From Gracilaria vermiculophylla (lineage: Eukaryota > Rhodophyta > Florideophyceae > Gracilariales > Gracilariaceae), in the NCBI GenBank assembly GCA_019155205.2, contig JAHNZQ020003147.1, positions 1,044,682 to 1,108,681 on the forward strand: 64,000 nucleotides of DNA, read 5' to 3'. Made by a program: the position numbers and the translations under genes. A model generated the notes under the pieces. That model was not told the DNA's origin, did no database searches, and saw only the letters and a list, made by a program, of their open reading frames with translations. Below are positions 1 through 10,232 of this stretch, piece after piece. Numbering within the stretch: position 1 is the first letter of the stretch; the number at the start of each line of letters is the position of its first letter.

Positions 1-194
1 CGCCTTCAGAAGCATGGTCCGCCCAGTGAACCTCCCCCTTCGCTTGGTGTTTGCAGATCCCCTTTAAGAATTCCCGCGGCTCGCGATAGAGGATACCGGA
101 GATCACCTTTAGGAACACGTGCCTTTGAAGTCAACGAAACCTCCTAACGGACGTTGTGCTTTACTACCTCGGGAGGAGCCCTGACAGTACCACA
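1..194 (+). repeat. Element A 5' LTR, 3' portion
   Basis: This segment is the last 194 bp of a roughly 555-bp LTR and aligns with 9968-10162. It ends in GTACCACA, giving the usual CA end. The 5' part lies outside the window. Confidence 0.92.
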
Positions 195-196
195 AC

Positions 197-214
197 TGGT
201 CTCCTGACTTAGAA
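197..214 (+). promoter_or_regulatory. Candidate primer binding site, element A
   Basis: Two bases after the LTR end the sequence starts TGGTCTCC, and the same start follows the 5' LTR end of element B on the minus strand (about 18552-18569). A TGG start matches the complement of a tRNA CCA end. I could not name the tRNA. Confidence 0.4.
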
Positions 215-350
215 GGTCACAGTTCCTAAAGGACTCGCAAAAGTCGCAGCAGAACCGCGCTTCTAGTTTGCAACAACTACACCCCAATAGTGAAATTCTT
301 CCTTTAGATGATTTGGAAGTGGAAGAAAATCACCCCAGATCTACTCCACT

Positions 351-2624
351 ATGGACCCCTCAAAACATCTAATGGAAACCACCCTACAGGATCCTCAAAC
401 AACCGACACTGTCGGGGGAAGCAGATCGCACAGCGCTTCCCAGGAGATGACCGCCACACTGGAGGACCCTGAAAGTCTCCTTCGGAATCCTGGCTCCTCT
501 GTGCAGCGTTTCAGGAATCAGCTTAGGAGACTGTATGATCGGAGACAAGCGGAAACCCCCGCGACACCTCTGGAGAACGCCAATGTGGAGGTTGAAGAAC
601 CGCACACGGCATCGCAGCCGCCATCCCAGGTGCTGCAGGGACGAAAACACCCAAAGGCTAACTCCCTCCTGGAGTCGCTGCCCCCGCGCCTTACGGATTG
701 ACTCTCACGAGAGCTGGTCGAACGAATACCTGCAGGTGTTGAAGCCCACTTTGAAGCCCGCCGCCACGCCTTTGTGGAGGACATTGCAACGGAGAGCGAT
801 CACCGTGCTGTGGATGCTTTGCTGGATTCTGACCCCTTCCTTGAGGTGATCTCAGATGTTATCCGTGCGGAGGCTCGCTCACAATCCGCACAGCTGCTCC
901 CCGCAGCGGCGTTTCAAAGTTATTCTTCCGTACAGGAGAGGTTCCCTCTATCAACACCTAAGGTGACCCCGGGCAGAGAAGGACATGATACTGCCATCCC
1001 TCACGCCAGAGGAGAAGAGGATACTGCGGAAGGGAAACGGGACCACCTCAGGAATCTTGCTATGCACCGTCTGGTTCTCACGCCCGGCGAAGGAGGACAG
1101 AGTACCGGTCGCGAAGCAATTCACCTAAGAAGGGAAGAACAGGATACTCCTCGGGTGGATCGTGATAACGGGGATATTGTCAGGTACCCAGGCCACCTCA
1201 AGAAAAGATGCCGAAAGAAACGGAGGGAGGAAAGAAGAAAGCGAGAAACCGTTTCGGAGAGAAGCGCAGACTCCGAATCCGTGAACAGCTCCAGTTTGGA
1301 GGACAGTACGCTTCCCAAAGAGAAGAGCAGAAGGGTCAGGAATGTCGTCCCGCTTAACGACTTCTTCGCCAAAGTGGTGGATTATGACACCTACAGGTTG
1401 AATAATCGCTCCACTCTTTACAACGCATCGGTCGCTAAACGACTCACGAAGATCCAGCGCCGCATGGATATTCAAATTGAGAAGCACTACTTCTCAGGCG
1501 AAGACCCCATCTCGGTGTTGAATGTTCTCACGCGCTTCCGTTCAGCGTGTAACACCAATGGTGTCCATGCAGGTGCCGCCGTATGATGCTGTCAGTTCTA
1601 CCTCACAGGCCAAACCCACTCGCTGGTACAGCCGCGCGTCAGGGGGAAGAGCACCATTTTGGACGATCCTGGAACGGAGATCTTGACGACGTACCCGGAG
1701 GTAGTCAACTTCCTCCTTAAAAGGTATGCCACGGACGAGGTGATAGCCGATTCTGATGCTGAAGTCACCTCCAATAGGCTGAACACAGGAATGATGGAGA
1801 CAAAGCTCTCATAGAAGCTGTGGACGAAGGCCCTACGGTGTGGGAACGTGTACTCCGAAAGGCGGTTGAAGTCGTTCTTTGTCGAGGGCCTCCTTCCCTC
1901 GATATGCGCGAGGGTGTGTTATCACCTTACAACGCACCCAAAGACCACCTATACGGAGCCAGCACGTTTCGCGGAGTCCTATGGAGATACCTGCTGCGCC
2001 ACTTGCCGCAGCCATACTCCACTTTCGGACAAAGCGGCGGCCTCAAGGACCCGTCGCGCATCTGCCATGATATTGGGCTCCAGCACCTCGGAGGAGGTCG
2101 ACGAGCTCACGCTCATAGGAGAGCAAGAGGCCCTTGCCCTCACATACGCCTCATCTCAGGGAGCACCATCCAGGACGAGGACATCCTCGTCTTCCACCTC
2201 GTACGCTTCGACGGGATCCTACAGGACCGTCCGGTTTGCGAACCCTCGAGGCAACCCATCGCCTTGTAGTATTTGCTTGTCTCGAGAGCCCGTACATTGT
2301 ACGACTCTCACCTTGGCAATGAGGGCCGCCATCCTGTAGGAAAGAGAGAAAAACTTCCAGGACCTGAAGGACACACCATCGGAGAGCGAAAGTTATCGAA
2401 CCGCTTATCGCGACATCCGCTCCCCTCAAGGAAACTACGGTTACCGTGCTTCTCTGGGAGTGCAGCCTTTCCCACTGTCTTTTGCACCCGCAACGAAGGT
2501 GCCCGTATGTAAACCGGTTGCACCTCAAGGGAACACGTCGCATTTTAATGCACAACCGCAGAAGCCGTCCCCGACTGGAACTCAGCCCCTCTCCAACCAG
2601 GAAAACCCTCAGAGCTACCCGTAG
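351..2624 (+). pseudogene. gag: Gag polyprotein, element A (broken)
   Basis: Gag starts at ATG 351, and element B has the matching start (MDPSxxxMET, minus strand at 18417). The protein would have about 757 residues. It has a Ser/Pro-rich N-terminus, a lysine/arginine-rich stretch around 1200-1250 followed by an acidic serine-rich run, then the capsid-like part: KRLTKIQRRMDIQ, LTRFRSACN, EILTTYPEVVNFLLKRYA. Near the end is a CxxCLSRE...HC segment that resembles a zinc knuckle without the standard CCHC spacing. Breaks seen: stop at 699-701, stop near 1584, stop near 1812, and stop near 2337, all in one frame. The final TAG at 2622-2624 is shared with copies B, E and G and is taken as the true gag end. 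Overlaps pol at the frameshift site. Confidence 0.85.
2603..2609 (+). promoter_or_regulatory. Conserved -1 frameshift heptamer at gag-pol junction (element A)
   Basis: The heptamer A AAC CCT fits the X XXY YYZ pattern in the gag frame. It lies exactly 12 nt before the gag TAG (2622-2624). The pol frame, one base back, is open from here into the protease. The same heptamer, spacing and frame relation occur in B, E and G. The YYY part is CCC, which is unusual for eukaryotic slippery sites. Confidence 0.6.
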
Positions 2625-3667
2625 AAGCTCCGCGTGGCTCTTTACCATCGAGCCTCAACTCTGCGGAGGTCGCCTTTAGGAAACGGGGAGAGGCCGTCTG
2701 CTCCGTCGATGCAGAATCGGCGTGCCCCCCAATCCCCTTGGACCCATTCGACACCTTTGAGGATTCTGTTTGCACGCTCCGCCGTGGGAATTACAAGGTA
2801 TTCGCCTCTATAGGATGTTCCCCGCTCACCTCCACTACGGTGGGCGCTATCCTCGATACCGGAGCCGGCCCCAATCTGGTGATTGCCGACGTGCTCCAGC
2901 GGTTTGCTCTTGGCTCCTTGAGGACTGGCAAGCTCCCTACGGTGCGCGATGCGTCGCGTCGAGCCTTGAACATCCTCGGCACAATCCCCTTGTACCTCCG
3001 GTTGGGCTCCTTACATGTGAAAGTGTGGTTCCTCGTGGCGACCAATTTGGCCGCACAATGCATATTGGGCACTTTCTTTGTGGATCGGTATGTACGTCCA
3101 ATCTACCTACGCCTGCGGAAGGTGACGTTTCACGACGCCGCCCCTGTCGGTATCGTGTACGCATCTCCAAGACCGGACGCCAACGCGCATCACGTGGGTA
3201 ACCTTCCAAAGGAGACGCAGTCGAATAAGCTCCGAGTGGTGAAGAGCATCGAAATACCCGCGAGGAGTCAGGCCTAAGTCTGGGTGCAGACCTCTGCATA
3301 TGGCCTATCATTTCTAGAATGGATTCCACACCTGACGACGAAGCAGCACTCCATGATGGCGAGCGGTGTTATGGAGATAATACCGAACATTCCCTTCAGG
3401 GTCGTGGTCGCTAACCTCAAGGAGTCGCCGTTACTGCTCCAGAAAGGAATTGTCGTCGGACTGGCACTACCCTCCCCTGCAAAACTGACTCATCTTCCTC
3501 GTGCGGAAGATTTTGCGCACTGCGATACAATCGTCACCATGGAGGGTGAAGCGACTTCACCGGCTCCAGAGGAAGAGAATCCTGCACTGTGGCAGGAGAA
3601 GCTCCAAATTGGCGAGGATTTTGAAGGGTATTGCCATAGGATAGTGGAGATGCTATCCGTCTCTTAG
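2607..3667 (+). pseudogene. pol: Aspartic protease and linker region of pol, element A
   Basis: In the -1 frame after the heptamer, the reading frame runs openly into a retroviral-type aspartic protease. The active site is LDTGAGPNLV at about 2855-2884, and a hydrophobic stretch follows (VKVWFLVATNLAAQCILGTFF). A stop at 3275-3277 is followed in the same frame by a linker containing LTTKQHSMM and IPFRVVVANL, which is shared with elements B, E, G and H. The frame ends at 3665-3667 just before the RT part, which continues in another frame. Protease would cut Gag and Pol in the particle. The active-site triplet is intact in this copy. It is altered in H (HTRAG). Confidence 0.85.
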
Positions 3668-3672
3668 CACAT

Positions 3673-5110
3673 GTGGTCTGGTGGCCTGATCATGTCAGCC
3701 TGGCCAAGCACAAAATCCAACTCACACCGGATGCAAAACCGGTACATCAACTCCCGAGGACGACCGGACCCAATGCGCGCGATTTCGAAGGCGATGAGGT
3801 CCACTGGATGCTGAGGAAGGGGGTTATCGAGCCTTCCAATTTCGAATGGGCCTCTTCGGTGGTGTTTGTCAAGAAGAAAGATGGCTCCTTAAGGTTCTAT
3901 GTTGACTACACACGCCTCAACGAGGTGTCGGTACGCGATTCGTACCCGATACCCCTTATGGATGAATGTATCTACTCCTTAGGCGATGCGTCCGTTTTCT
4001 CCACGCTGGATGCCAACAGCAGCTACTGGCAGATCGAGATGGACGACTCCGATAAGGATAAGACAACGTTCAACTCGCACTGTGAGATCATCAGATTCCT
4101 AAGGATGCCATTTGGATTGAAGAATGCACCCGCTACGTTCCAACGAGCAGTGGACATAATCAATGCAAAGGTGAAGTATCAGTACGCCTTGGTGTATATC
4201 GATGACGTCATCATATACTCCCGCAGCGTGGAGGAGTACTTTTTCCATGTGAAGCACGTGATCCAACTCCTAAAGGATTCTGGACTCACCTTGAAGCTGG
4301 AGAAATGTTTCTTTTTCAAGTCGTCGGTGAACTACCTGGGGCATGTTGTGCTTCCAAGCCGCCTACAGGCTTCTTGGAGAGATCCGGACGCCATCAAGGA
4401 GGCTCACCCTCCCACGAACCAGACAGAGCTCCGCTCCTTCCTAGGATTTTGTAACGTCTTTCGGAGGTTTGTACCGAATTTTTCCCGTATAGCGGTGCCA
4501 TTGAATCGCCTCTTAAAGAAGGACAGGCCGACGCAATTGGGAATCTTTACCGGTGAAAATTTTGAAGCCTTTAACACCCTGAAGAGGAGACTAATAGAAC
4601 CACCGATCTTGGTACTCCCAAAGTGGCACGGCCGAACGGTGTTGGACGCTGACGCCTGTAAATACCAGGTCGGATGTGACCTCCTACAGGAAAAACCGCA
4701 AGGTGGACTTCAACCCATCGGATACTGGAGTCACAGCCTCAAACCTACTGAGCGGAACTACTCCACATCGGAGCGCGAATGTCTTGCCATCGTATGGACG
4801 GTTCTGCTCTTACGCCCGTACTTCGAAGGCACGCGTTTCACCCTGAGGACAGACCATGCACCACTGAAGTGGATACTGTCCTTGACGGATGCTTCCGGTC
4901 CCCTGGAAAGGTGAAGGTTACCCCTCCAGGAGTTTGAGTTTGACATCCTCCACCGTCCTGGCATAAAACACCAGGCAGCGGATGCGCTCTCGAGCATCTC
5001 CACCGAGGGCAAAGATAAAACACCTTTGGAGGACAACATCCCGTGTCTGGTCATCCAAGACGCCGACGGAAAAGAAAGATCCAATGGAGAATGTTTGGAA
5101 TGCTGTAAAT
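3673..5110 (+). pseudogene. pol: Reverse transcriptase and RNase H, element A
   Basis: The open stretch 3673-4914 holds a complete Ty3/gypsy reverse transcriptase and most of RNase H. RT landmarks are VVFVKKKDGSLRF, YPIPLMDECIYSLGDA, FSTLDANSSYWQIEMD, RMPFGLKNAPATFQRA and the catalytic LVYIDDVIIYSRS at about 4185-4223. RNase H starts with TVLDADACKYQVGC, then NYSTSERECLAIVW and LRTDHAPLKWILSL, so the metal-binding acids are present. A stop at 4912-4914 (GAAAGGTGA) cuts RNase H; in another copy the same spot reads on as ERWRL. The C-terminal part (EFDILHRPGIKHQAADALS) follows in the same register. This is the second-best RT in the window after element G. Confidence 0.93.
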
Positions 5111-6450
5111 CTGTAGGAAAGTCTAGTGGACTCCCTGAAGTGATGGCTCTTGTTGAGGAGGAGAAAGAAGTTCTCCCCATTACCGTAGTGTAGTTTCTGA
5201 AACAACGGAGTGCGTATGCGTACTGCAAGGAGTGTCTCGCCACTGTGGGGAGTTTGACATCTTCATTCGATGTTGTCGGAGGTGGCGTGCTCGTACGCCG
5301 CGCCTCTCTGGATGGAGCTCTTCAAAAGGTCGTCCCGACGAAGCTGCGGGTGAGATTGTTGTACATCTCGAACTATCCTCGCCCCGCCGGGCATCCCGGT
5401 GGATCCCGGATGTATTTTACCATGTGGAGGGAGTTCTAATGGCCAAAAATGGCTAATGACGCCTTCCAAACGGGGGCGGGTTGCTATTCTTGCGCCGCCA
5501 CCAGGGGGAATATACGGAAACACCGGACGCCGCTCACGCTGTTCCCACCTTCAGGACCATTGGAGCTTGTGGCCATGAACATCTTGGGTCCTCTCCCCAT
5601 GACGAAGCGAGGGCACCGATTTATCTTCGTGATCACGGATCGTTTCTCCAATATCACGCGTGCCATACCCCTAGGAGCATCCCTGCACCAGTGATTCTCG
5701 ACGCCTTTCTGGAGCATTGGGTTTACCCCTATGGGATACCGTTGTACCTTCTCACGGACCATGGCCCGCAGTTCGCAGCGAAGCTCTTCAGCGCCGTCTC
5801 TGGAATGCTGGGGATGAAACAGTTGTTTACAACTACGTATCACCCCCAGACCAACGAACAGTCAGAGAGGTTCAACAAGACCATCGCCTCGAGGCTGAAG
5901 CACTACGTCGCGGACCACCAAAAGGATTGGGACGAATATTTGGGTCCCCTCACGTATGCATACAACCTGCAGGTGTACCGCTCCACGGGTACCGCTACTT
6001 TCAATCTGGTGCTCTCGCCCATCCCATCAATTGCCGTCATTGCGGCACGCGCTACGGCATACCCCGCGGATGGGCCACAGGCGCCAACAGCGGCGCAAGC
6101 CAAACGCTCCATCCTAAGGCGGTATGAGAACGCACTCTCCCTCGCAAAGGAGAGGCTCAACGCCTCGCAGTGGAGATATAAGCAGGACTTCGACCAGAAC
6201 GTGATGGAAGGCCCTCACCTAAAGGAAGGCGACGAGGTTTTTCTCGACAAACCCGGGGAAACATTCGACGAACCGCCGAACGTCACGCGCAAGTTAGCGC
6301 CGACCACCTCAGGGCCCTACAAAGTCCTGGCCACCTATGGGGATACTGTCGCCATTGAGGTAAACGGGCTCCGAGACGTCGTCTCCCATGATAGGGTAAC
6401 GAAAATCCTAACGCCCGGCCTCTCAGGAATTCCCGTTACCCCACCTCAGG
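5110..6450 (+). pseudogene. pol: Integrase, element A
   Basis: The N-terminal zinc-binding part includes YPRPAGHPGG...FQTGAGCYSCAATRG around 5365-5510. The DDE core follows: LVAMNILGPLPMTKRG (the first Asp appears as Asn), LLTDHGPQFAAKLFS for the second Asp, and TNEQSERFNKT for the Glu, near 5850-5880. A stop and a one-base shift around 5690 split the core into two frames. The C-terminal part has LNASQWRYKQDFD, LKEGDEVFLDKP and RKLAPTTSGPYKV, the GPY/F-type module of chromoviruses. It would insert the cDNA. The Asp-to-Asn change and the frameshift make it inactive. Confidence 0.9.
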
Positions 6451-6539
6451 GACAACGCGCGGAAAATCCTCATCCGACCACTTCAGGCGCGACGACACCA
6501 CGGGATACTGGGAACCTCATCACCGCTCTCGGTGACCCA

Positions 6540-6761
6540 TCACCGGAGGCTGCCGATGGCATCCTGACCCCTGACGGTGACATCCTCTTCGCAGCGGACC
6601 ATATCTTCTCCCATCGACAAACCCCTGCGGTTATACTGTACCGCGTCCGCTGGCATGGGTACACCTCGAAGGACGACACGGAAGAACCTCCGTAACATAT
6701 CTCGAAGAACGTCCTTAGGCGATAACACGCCAATCTGGTGCGGAAAAGCCTCTCCACATGG
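6540..6761 (+). pseudogene. pol: Chromodomain at the Pol C-terminus, element A
   Basis: The segment reads DGDILFAADHIFSHRQ, ILYRVRWHGYTSKDDTEEPP, then a stop, and then HANLVRKSLST. The RVRWxGY...DDT.EP pattern is a chromodomain (type II-like at the end of integrase), which in chromoviruses binds modified histone tails and directs insertion. In G and H the protein stops where A has a tryptophan codon at 6759-6761, so the frame in A runs on to 6974 by stop loss. Confidence 0.82.
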
Positions 6762-7003
6762 GCGCTTCCGTTTAGAAAAGGGGGAGGGGGTCCCCAACCG
6801 GAGTTCTTTTTCGCCTCCGCAGTCTATCCCCTACCTGGAGTTATCTTTTTCGCCTCCAGGATGCCGTTGCTCGCTTTCCGCATGCTCCCACGGCGGCGCT
6901 TTGTGTCGTTGAGCACGCGGGCACGGCCTATTCATATTGGAATTACCGTTCATGGAGTTTCTGCTCTATCCTAAGGATTTTTTCTTTGCCCGGGCTCTAT
7001 CAC

Positions 7004-9077
7004 CTATAGGTCATCAAATTGCGTGGAGTGCTCTGCTTCGATGCGCGGTTTCGCTGTGAGGGCTTGGATATCGAAGAACTCCGACAGGGTTTTCTTAAGG
7101 ACCGCCATCGAGGCTCGGTCTGCCCGGGCCTTGTGGAGCTCTACGGCCCAGGCATGCGCCTCGCGCAGAGCCTCCACAGGAGAAGCCGGAGCAGGACGGC
7201 CTGTCATCGGGCCCGCCTGCACCAAATCCTGGAAGGCAGCCTCCAGTGCCCTATAGGAGACTACTCCCGACGGTGCACCCGATGCGGCCACTTCCGTTGA
7301 CGGCGAAACAACCGCCACGGAAGGAGCCGTTTACGGCGGACCAGCTGGGACAGGGGCTCCCCGACGGGATTCCACAGGCTCCGCAGTGGAGGTCGGCAAA
7401 GCCAAGGACGGAGTCGGTGACGCCGGAGGTGACGGCGGTGCGTGAACTGGAACGATTCGCAGGCGAGGCCGGGGAACAGGCGCAGGGACGCTCCGCCCTC
7501 GGAGTTGCACCACTGGAGCCAAAAGTACCGGGACGGGAGCAATCTCGTTCTCTTCCACAGCAGAAACGGCGGCTACCACTGCGGGAGAACTTGGCACTGC
7601 GGCGGGCCGCGGAGATATCACCTCAGGAGGTGCACTCATATCCTGGGACGGAGCCGGTAACCGATGGGACGTATCATACACCAGGCTTTCCATCAAGGGG
7701 TCGTACTCGGGTATTCTGAGCCGTGGCACCTGAGGAAACCGAGAAGGCGCCAGACGGGGAAAGGAAGGGTATGCTCGCCCGTCATCATCTCTATTCGGAC
7801 TCCTCACAATGGGGTGGAACTTGTCCTCGCCGTAGTCGTATCACTGGAAACCCGGCGTGTCATTTCACGCCACCTGGAGGTTGTAATCCAACATCATCTC
7901 CCCCTCGGACTCACTCCATGCGGTGCCCTTAACCAGGTTTTGGATGCCAGAGGAGCGCAACACCCGGATAATGAGCGCCCACAAGGGGAGCAAACGTCCG
8001 GCGGTCGGCTGATATGACGAGTCCCAGTAGAGGCGGCCGTCGCGGCATCGAGCATAAAAGGTTACTCCTTCGTCCTCTGCTTGGTGATACGCCATCAGGG
8101 TGCCGACCGCGAACTCCGTTGAGGCGACCAACATGACAAACCGCCCTAGGGAGTCATGCAGATCCAGGACCTCGGAGGTGTGATACGCGAAGGTCATGGG
8201 CATTGCCACGCAAAGGTGCAGAGATACCCAGTGGTCCCTCCAGGAGTCATTCACCTTGAGGTAGTACGTCTGACGCTGCCCGGAAGGCATTTCATGTAAT
8301 TACGAGTTATGCCAACCATAGAACTACCCGAAAGGGGTGCGTACTCGAGTCTCGTCCGCAAGGAGCGTCCCCCATCGATTCCGATTAAGCCAGTAGAGAC
8401 GATCGTATGGGGGATCGAAGGGCAACACCGCGAGGGCAGAGCGCCCGTCGGCAATGCTTCCGGGTCGCCCCGCTCTCTGGTGCACGCTCACCCTGTGGAG
8501 CAGTACCTTGAGTCGCGTCTGGATCTCGTGTTCCTCAGCGCACCTCAGATATGGACTGTCGCAGTGTCCCACCGTGGTTGGAGCGTTTTCATCGTGCACC
8601 GGAGTGTGGAGCCAGTGAGAGCGATAGGCACCCACCCGCTTCCGCTTCTTGTCGTTTTATCGCAACCTCCGGTACGGCGCGGAATCGCATCGCCTGACGG
8701 TATGGGCCGAAGTGGTGAATGTAATCCTCCACGTGGCACGGGAGGCTTACTCGCTTGTCGTGGAACGGAACGAAGACCTGCGTGGCGCTATGATCGAAAT
8801 ACTCTCCTGGACGGAACGGGGCACCGGTCGAGGTGTGGTAAACCTCAGGATTCGAAGAAGACGTAGGCGCCGGAGTCGGAGAAGACATATAGAAGGTGTA
8901 GGAAGCTGGATGGATGGCGACGGAACGCGTGGTAGCACCTGAAGAGAGAGATTTGACACCACCCGGGGAACGATCCGCGGTTATATGCGCCACAAAGGAA
9001 GGAGCCGCGTCAAGCCGCCATCGTGGAATTCGAGGAGAAGCCGGGCGACAGGAATCAGGCGAGGTATGAGGCACCAT
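7004..9077 (-). pseudogene. Antisense gene (aORF), element A: full-length form, unknown function
   Basis: An opposite-strand gene lies between the pol end and the 3' LTR. ATG is at 9077 and the TAG at 7004-7006, about 691 codons. One frameshift occurs near 8640, and in-frame stops at about 8324, 8303, 7865 and 7331 break it. The N-terminus is Ser/Pro-rich (PTPAPTSSSN). The central region contains HWLHTPVHDENAPTT, ALAVLPFDPPYDRLYW, MPSGQRQTYYLKVNDSW and FAYHTSEVLDLHDSLGRF. A Pro/Ala-rich linker with VEENEIAPVP follows, then a helical C-terminus (ALEAAFQDLVQA, PVEALREAHAWAVEL) ending in DDL. No signal peptide, membrane segment or known catalytic motif is evident. Homologues sit at the same place in B, C, G and H. 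I do not recognise the family. An antisense RNA from it would converge with pol, 242 bp stop to stop. Confidence 0.8.
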
Positions 9078-9593
9078 AACGAGGCGCGCATTTATATCCA
9101 GTGAAGGACGACGGGGACGCAGACGAGGGGATTATGAGACTTGCATCTTCAAGGAGAAGGGATGAACGGACGCGGTGATGTGGGTGTTTCCTGAAGGAGA
9201 ATCCTCGATGGAATCGGAACGGTAAGCGCCTCAAGGGAGTCAGTGTCTACTCTGGGCTGACCAACGCTCTGGCCGCGGAGTTTGCGCGACTACACCGCGG
9301 ACGACGAACTTGAATGCATGGGAGCTCACGCCGCCAACTGGAGCGGTTTCACAGAAAGGATACGCCGATAAGGAGGAGATGCAGCCCAGTCAAGGAGGAG
9401 CGAGGCCCGCAAACACCACAGGGGATGAAACTCAAGCTCGCGGCAATGCGCCGCGCAGGAATATGAAGAAATGGAGGAACGCGCGAAGGAGAGCATGTGT
9501 CAATCGCAAGAAGCTGCGCTTGCAGCAACACCCATAGGAGCCACCTCGCGGATCAAGGAATCGGAAGATGCACCTCGAAGACGTGGTCCAATT
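9078..9593. other. aORF leader and 3' untranslated part of element A
   Basis: This stretch lies between the aORF start and the polypurine tract. It aligns with the corresponding stretches of G (49241-49750), B (10796-11340) and I (48703-48862). I see no conserved reading frame. It probably carries the start region of the antisense transcript. Confidence 0.5.
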
Positions 9594-9607
9594 TAGGAAA
9601 AAGGGTA
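9594..9607 (+). promoter_or_regulatory. Polypurine tract, element A
   Basis: TAGGAAAAAGGGTA directly precedes the 3' LTR start. Related purine runs precede the LTR in B (10783-10795), I (48703-48715) and G (49226-49240), each read on the minus strand. It would prime plus-strand DNA synthesis. Confidence 0.75.
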
Positions 9608-10162
9608 TGTAGTACAGTGGCTTCTAAGGGAAAAAACGGTGGTGTGGCCTTATGGCATAATATTCCTAAGGAGGGCTCGTATTTTACTAGCTGGGCCACG
9701 TGGTGCATAATCCTGCCCGCGTGCGCTACTGTATCCTTGAGGAACAGTAGAGTTATTATTTATTTTAGTTCATTTATGCAGGTAATTACTACAGTAGTGA
9801 GACCTGCCGAGGCGGGCTCCCGCCTAGATCCTTAATCTGCCGGTTGAGCTCCACCTCTGGGGAGGTAAAGACAAGCATCCTTGAGTCTTCATCTACTTTT
9901 TCGCTTGGAGACTCTCGTCGATCAACTCAGGTCTCTAAGCCGCCAATCCCCAGGTCTCATCATAGCAGCGCCTGTAAAAGCATGGTCCGCCCAGTGAACC
10001 TCCCCCTTCGCTTGGTGTTTGCGGATCCCCTTTAAGAATTCCACCGGCTCGCGACAGCGGATACCAGTGACCAACTTTAGGAACACGCACCTTTAGAGTC
10101 AACAAAAACTTCTAACGGACGTTGTGCTTTACTACCCCAAGAGGAGAGCTGACAGTATCTCA
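9608..10162 (+). repeat. Element A 3' LTR (555 bp)
   Basis: The LTR begins TGTAGTACAGTGG and ends TATCTCA. It matches the start-of-window LTR and the A-family LTRs at 10233, 39107, 46335, 48149, 48863 and 56941. It contains a CACGTG palindrome (9697-9702), a stem GCAGGT...ACCTGC (9778-9807) with an inner ACTACAGTAGT, and a T-rich downstream part. Confidence 0.92.
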
Positions 10163-10232
10163 GATCTTTAGAGATAAAACGTGCGGCTTCATTTTACTTA
10201 AAACCGACGTGGCTTGCGGAACAAAGGCACCG

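Larger units (their letters stand above)
1..10162 (+). mobile_element. Element A: Ty3/gypsy chromovirus with antisense gene, incomplete at left
   Basis: A near-complete LTR retrotransposon entered inside its 5' LTR. Order on the plus strand: LTR end (1-194), about 156 bp leader, gag, protease, RT, RNase H, integrase, chromodomain, then an opposite-strand gene (7004-9077), a polypurine tract and the 3' LTR (9608-10162). Positions 1-194 match 9968-10162 almost base for base, which sets the boundaries. The RT-RNase H-integrase order and the terminal chromodomain place it in Ty3/gypsy chromoviruses. Every gene is broken by several stops or frameshifts, so this copy is dead. The left duplication site is outside the window. 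Confidence 0.93.

Noticed and set aside
2245..2300. Canonical CCHC zinc knuckle in gag
   Set aside because: Only CxxC plus a later HC is seen; spacing does not fit CX2CX4HX4C and the His is lost in E.
4758..5243. Long minus-strand open frame opposite RNase H and integrase of A
   Set aside because: It is the shadow of conserved plus-strand pol motifs; its translation is low-complexity Ser/Arg and no motif is kept in the matching position of other copies.
8309..8866. 185-codon plus-strand open frame inside the aORF of element A
   Set aside because: The minus frame is the one that keeps motifs in H and C; the plus translation is not conserved there.
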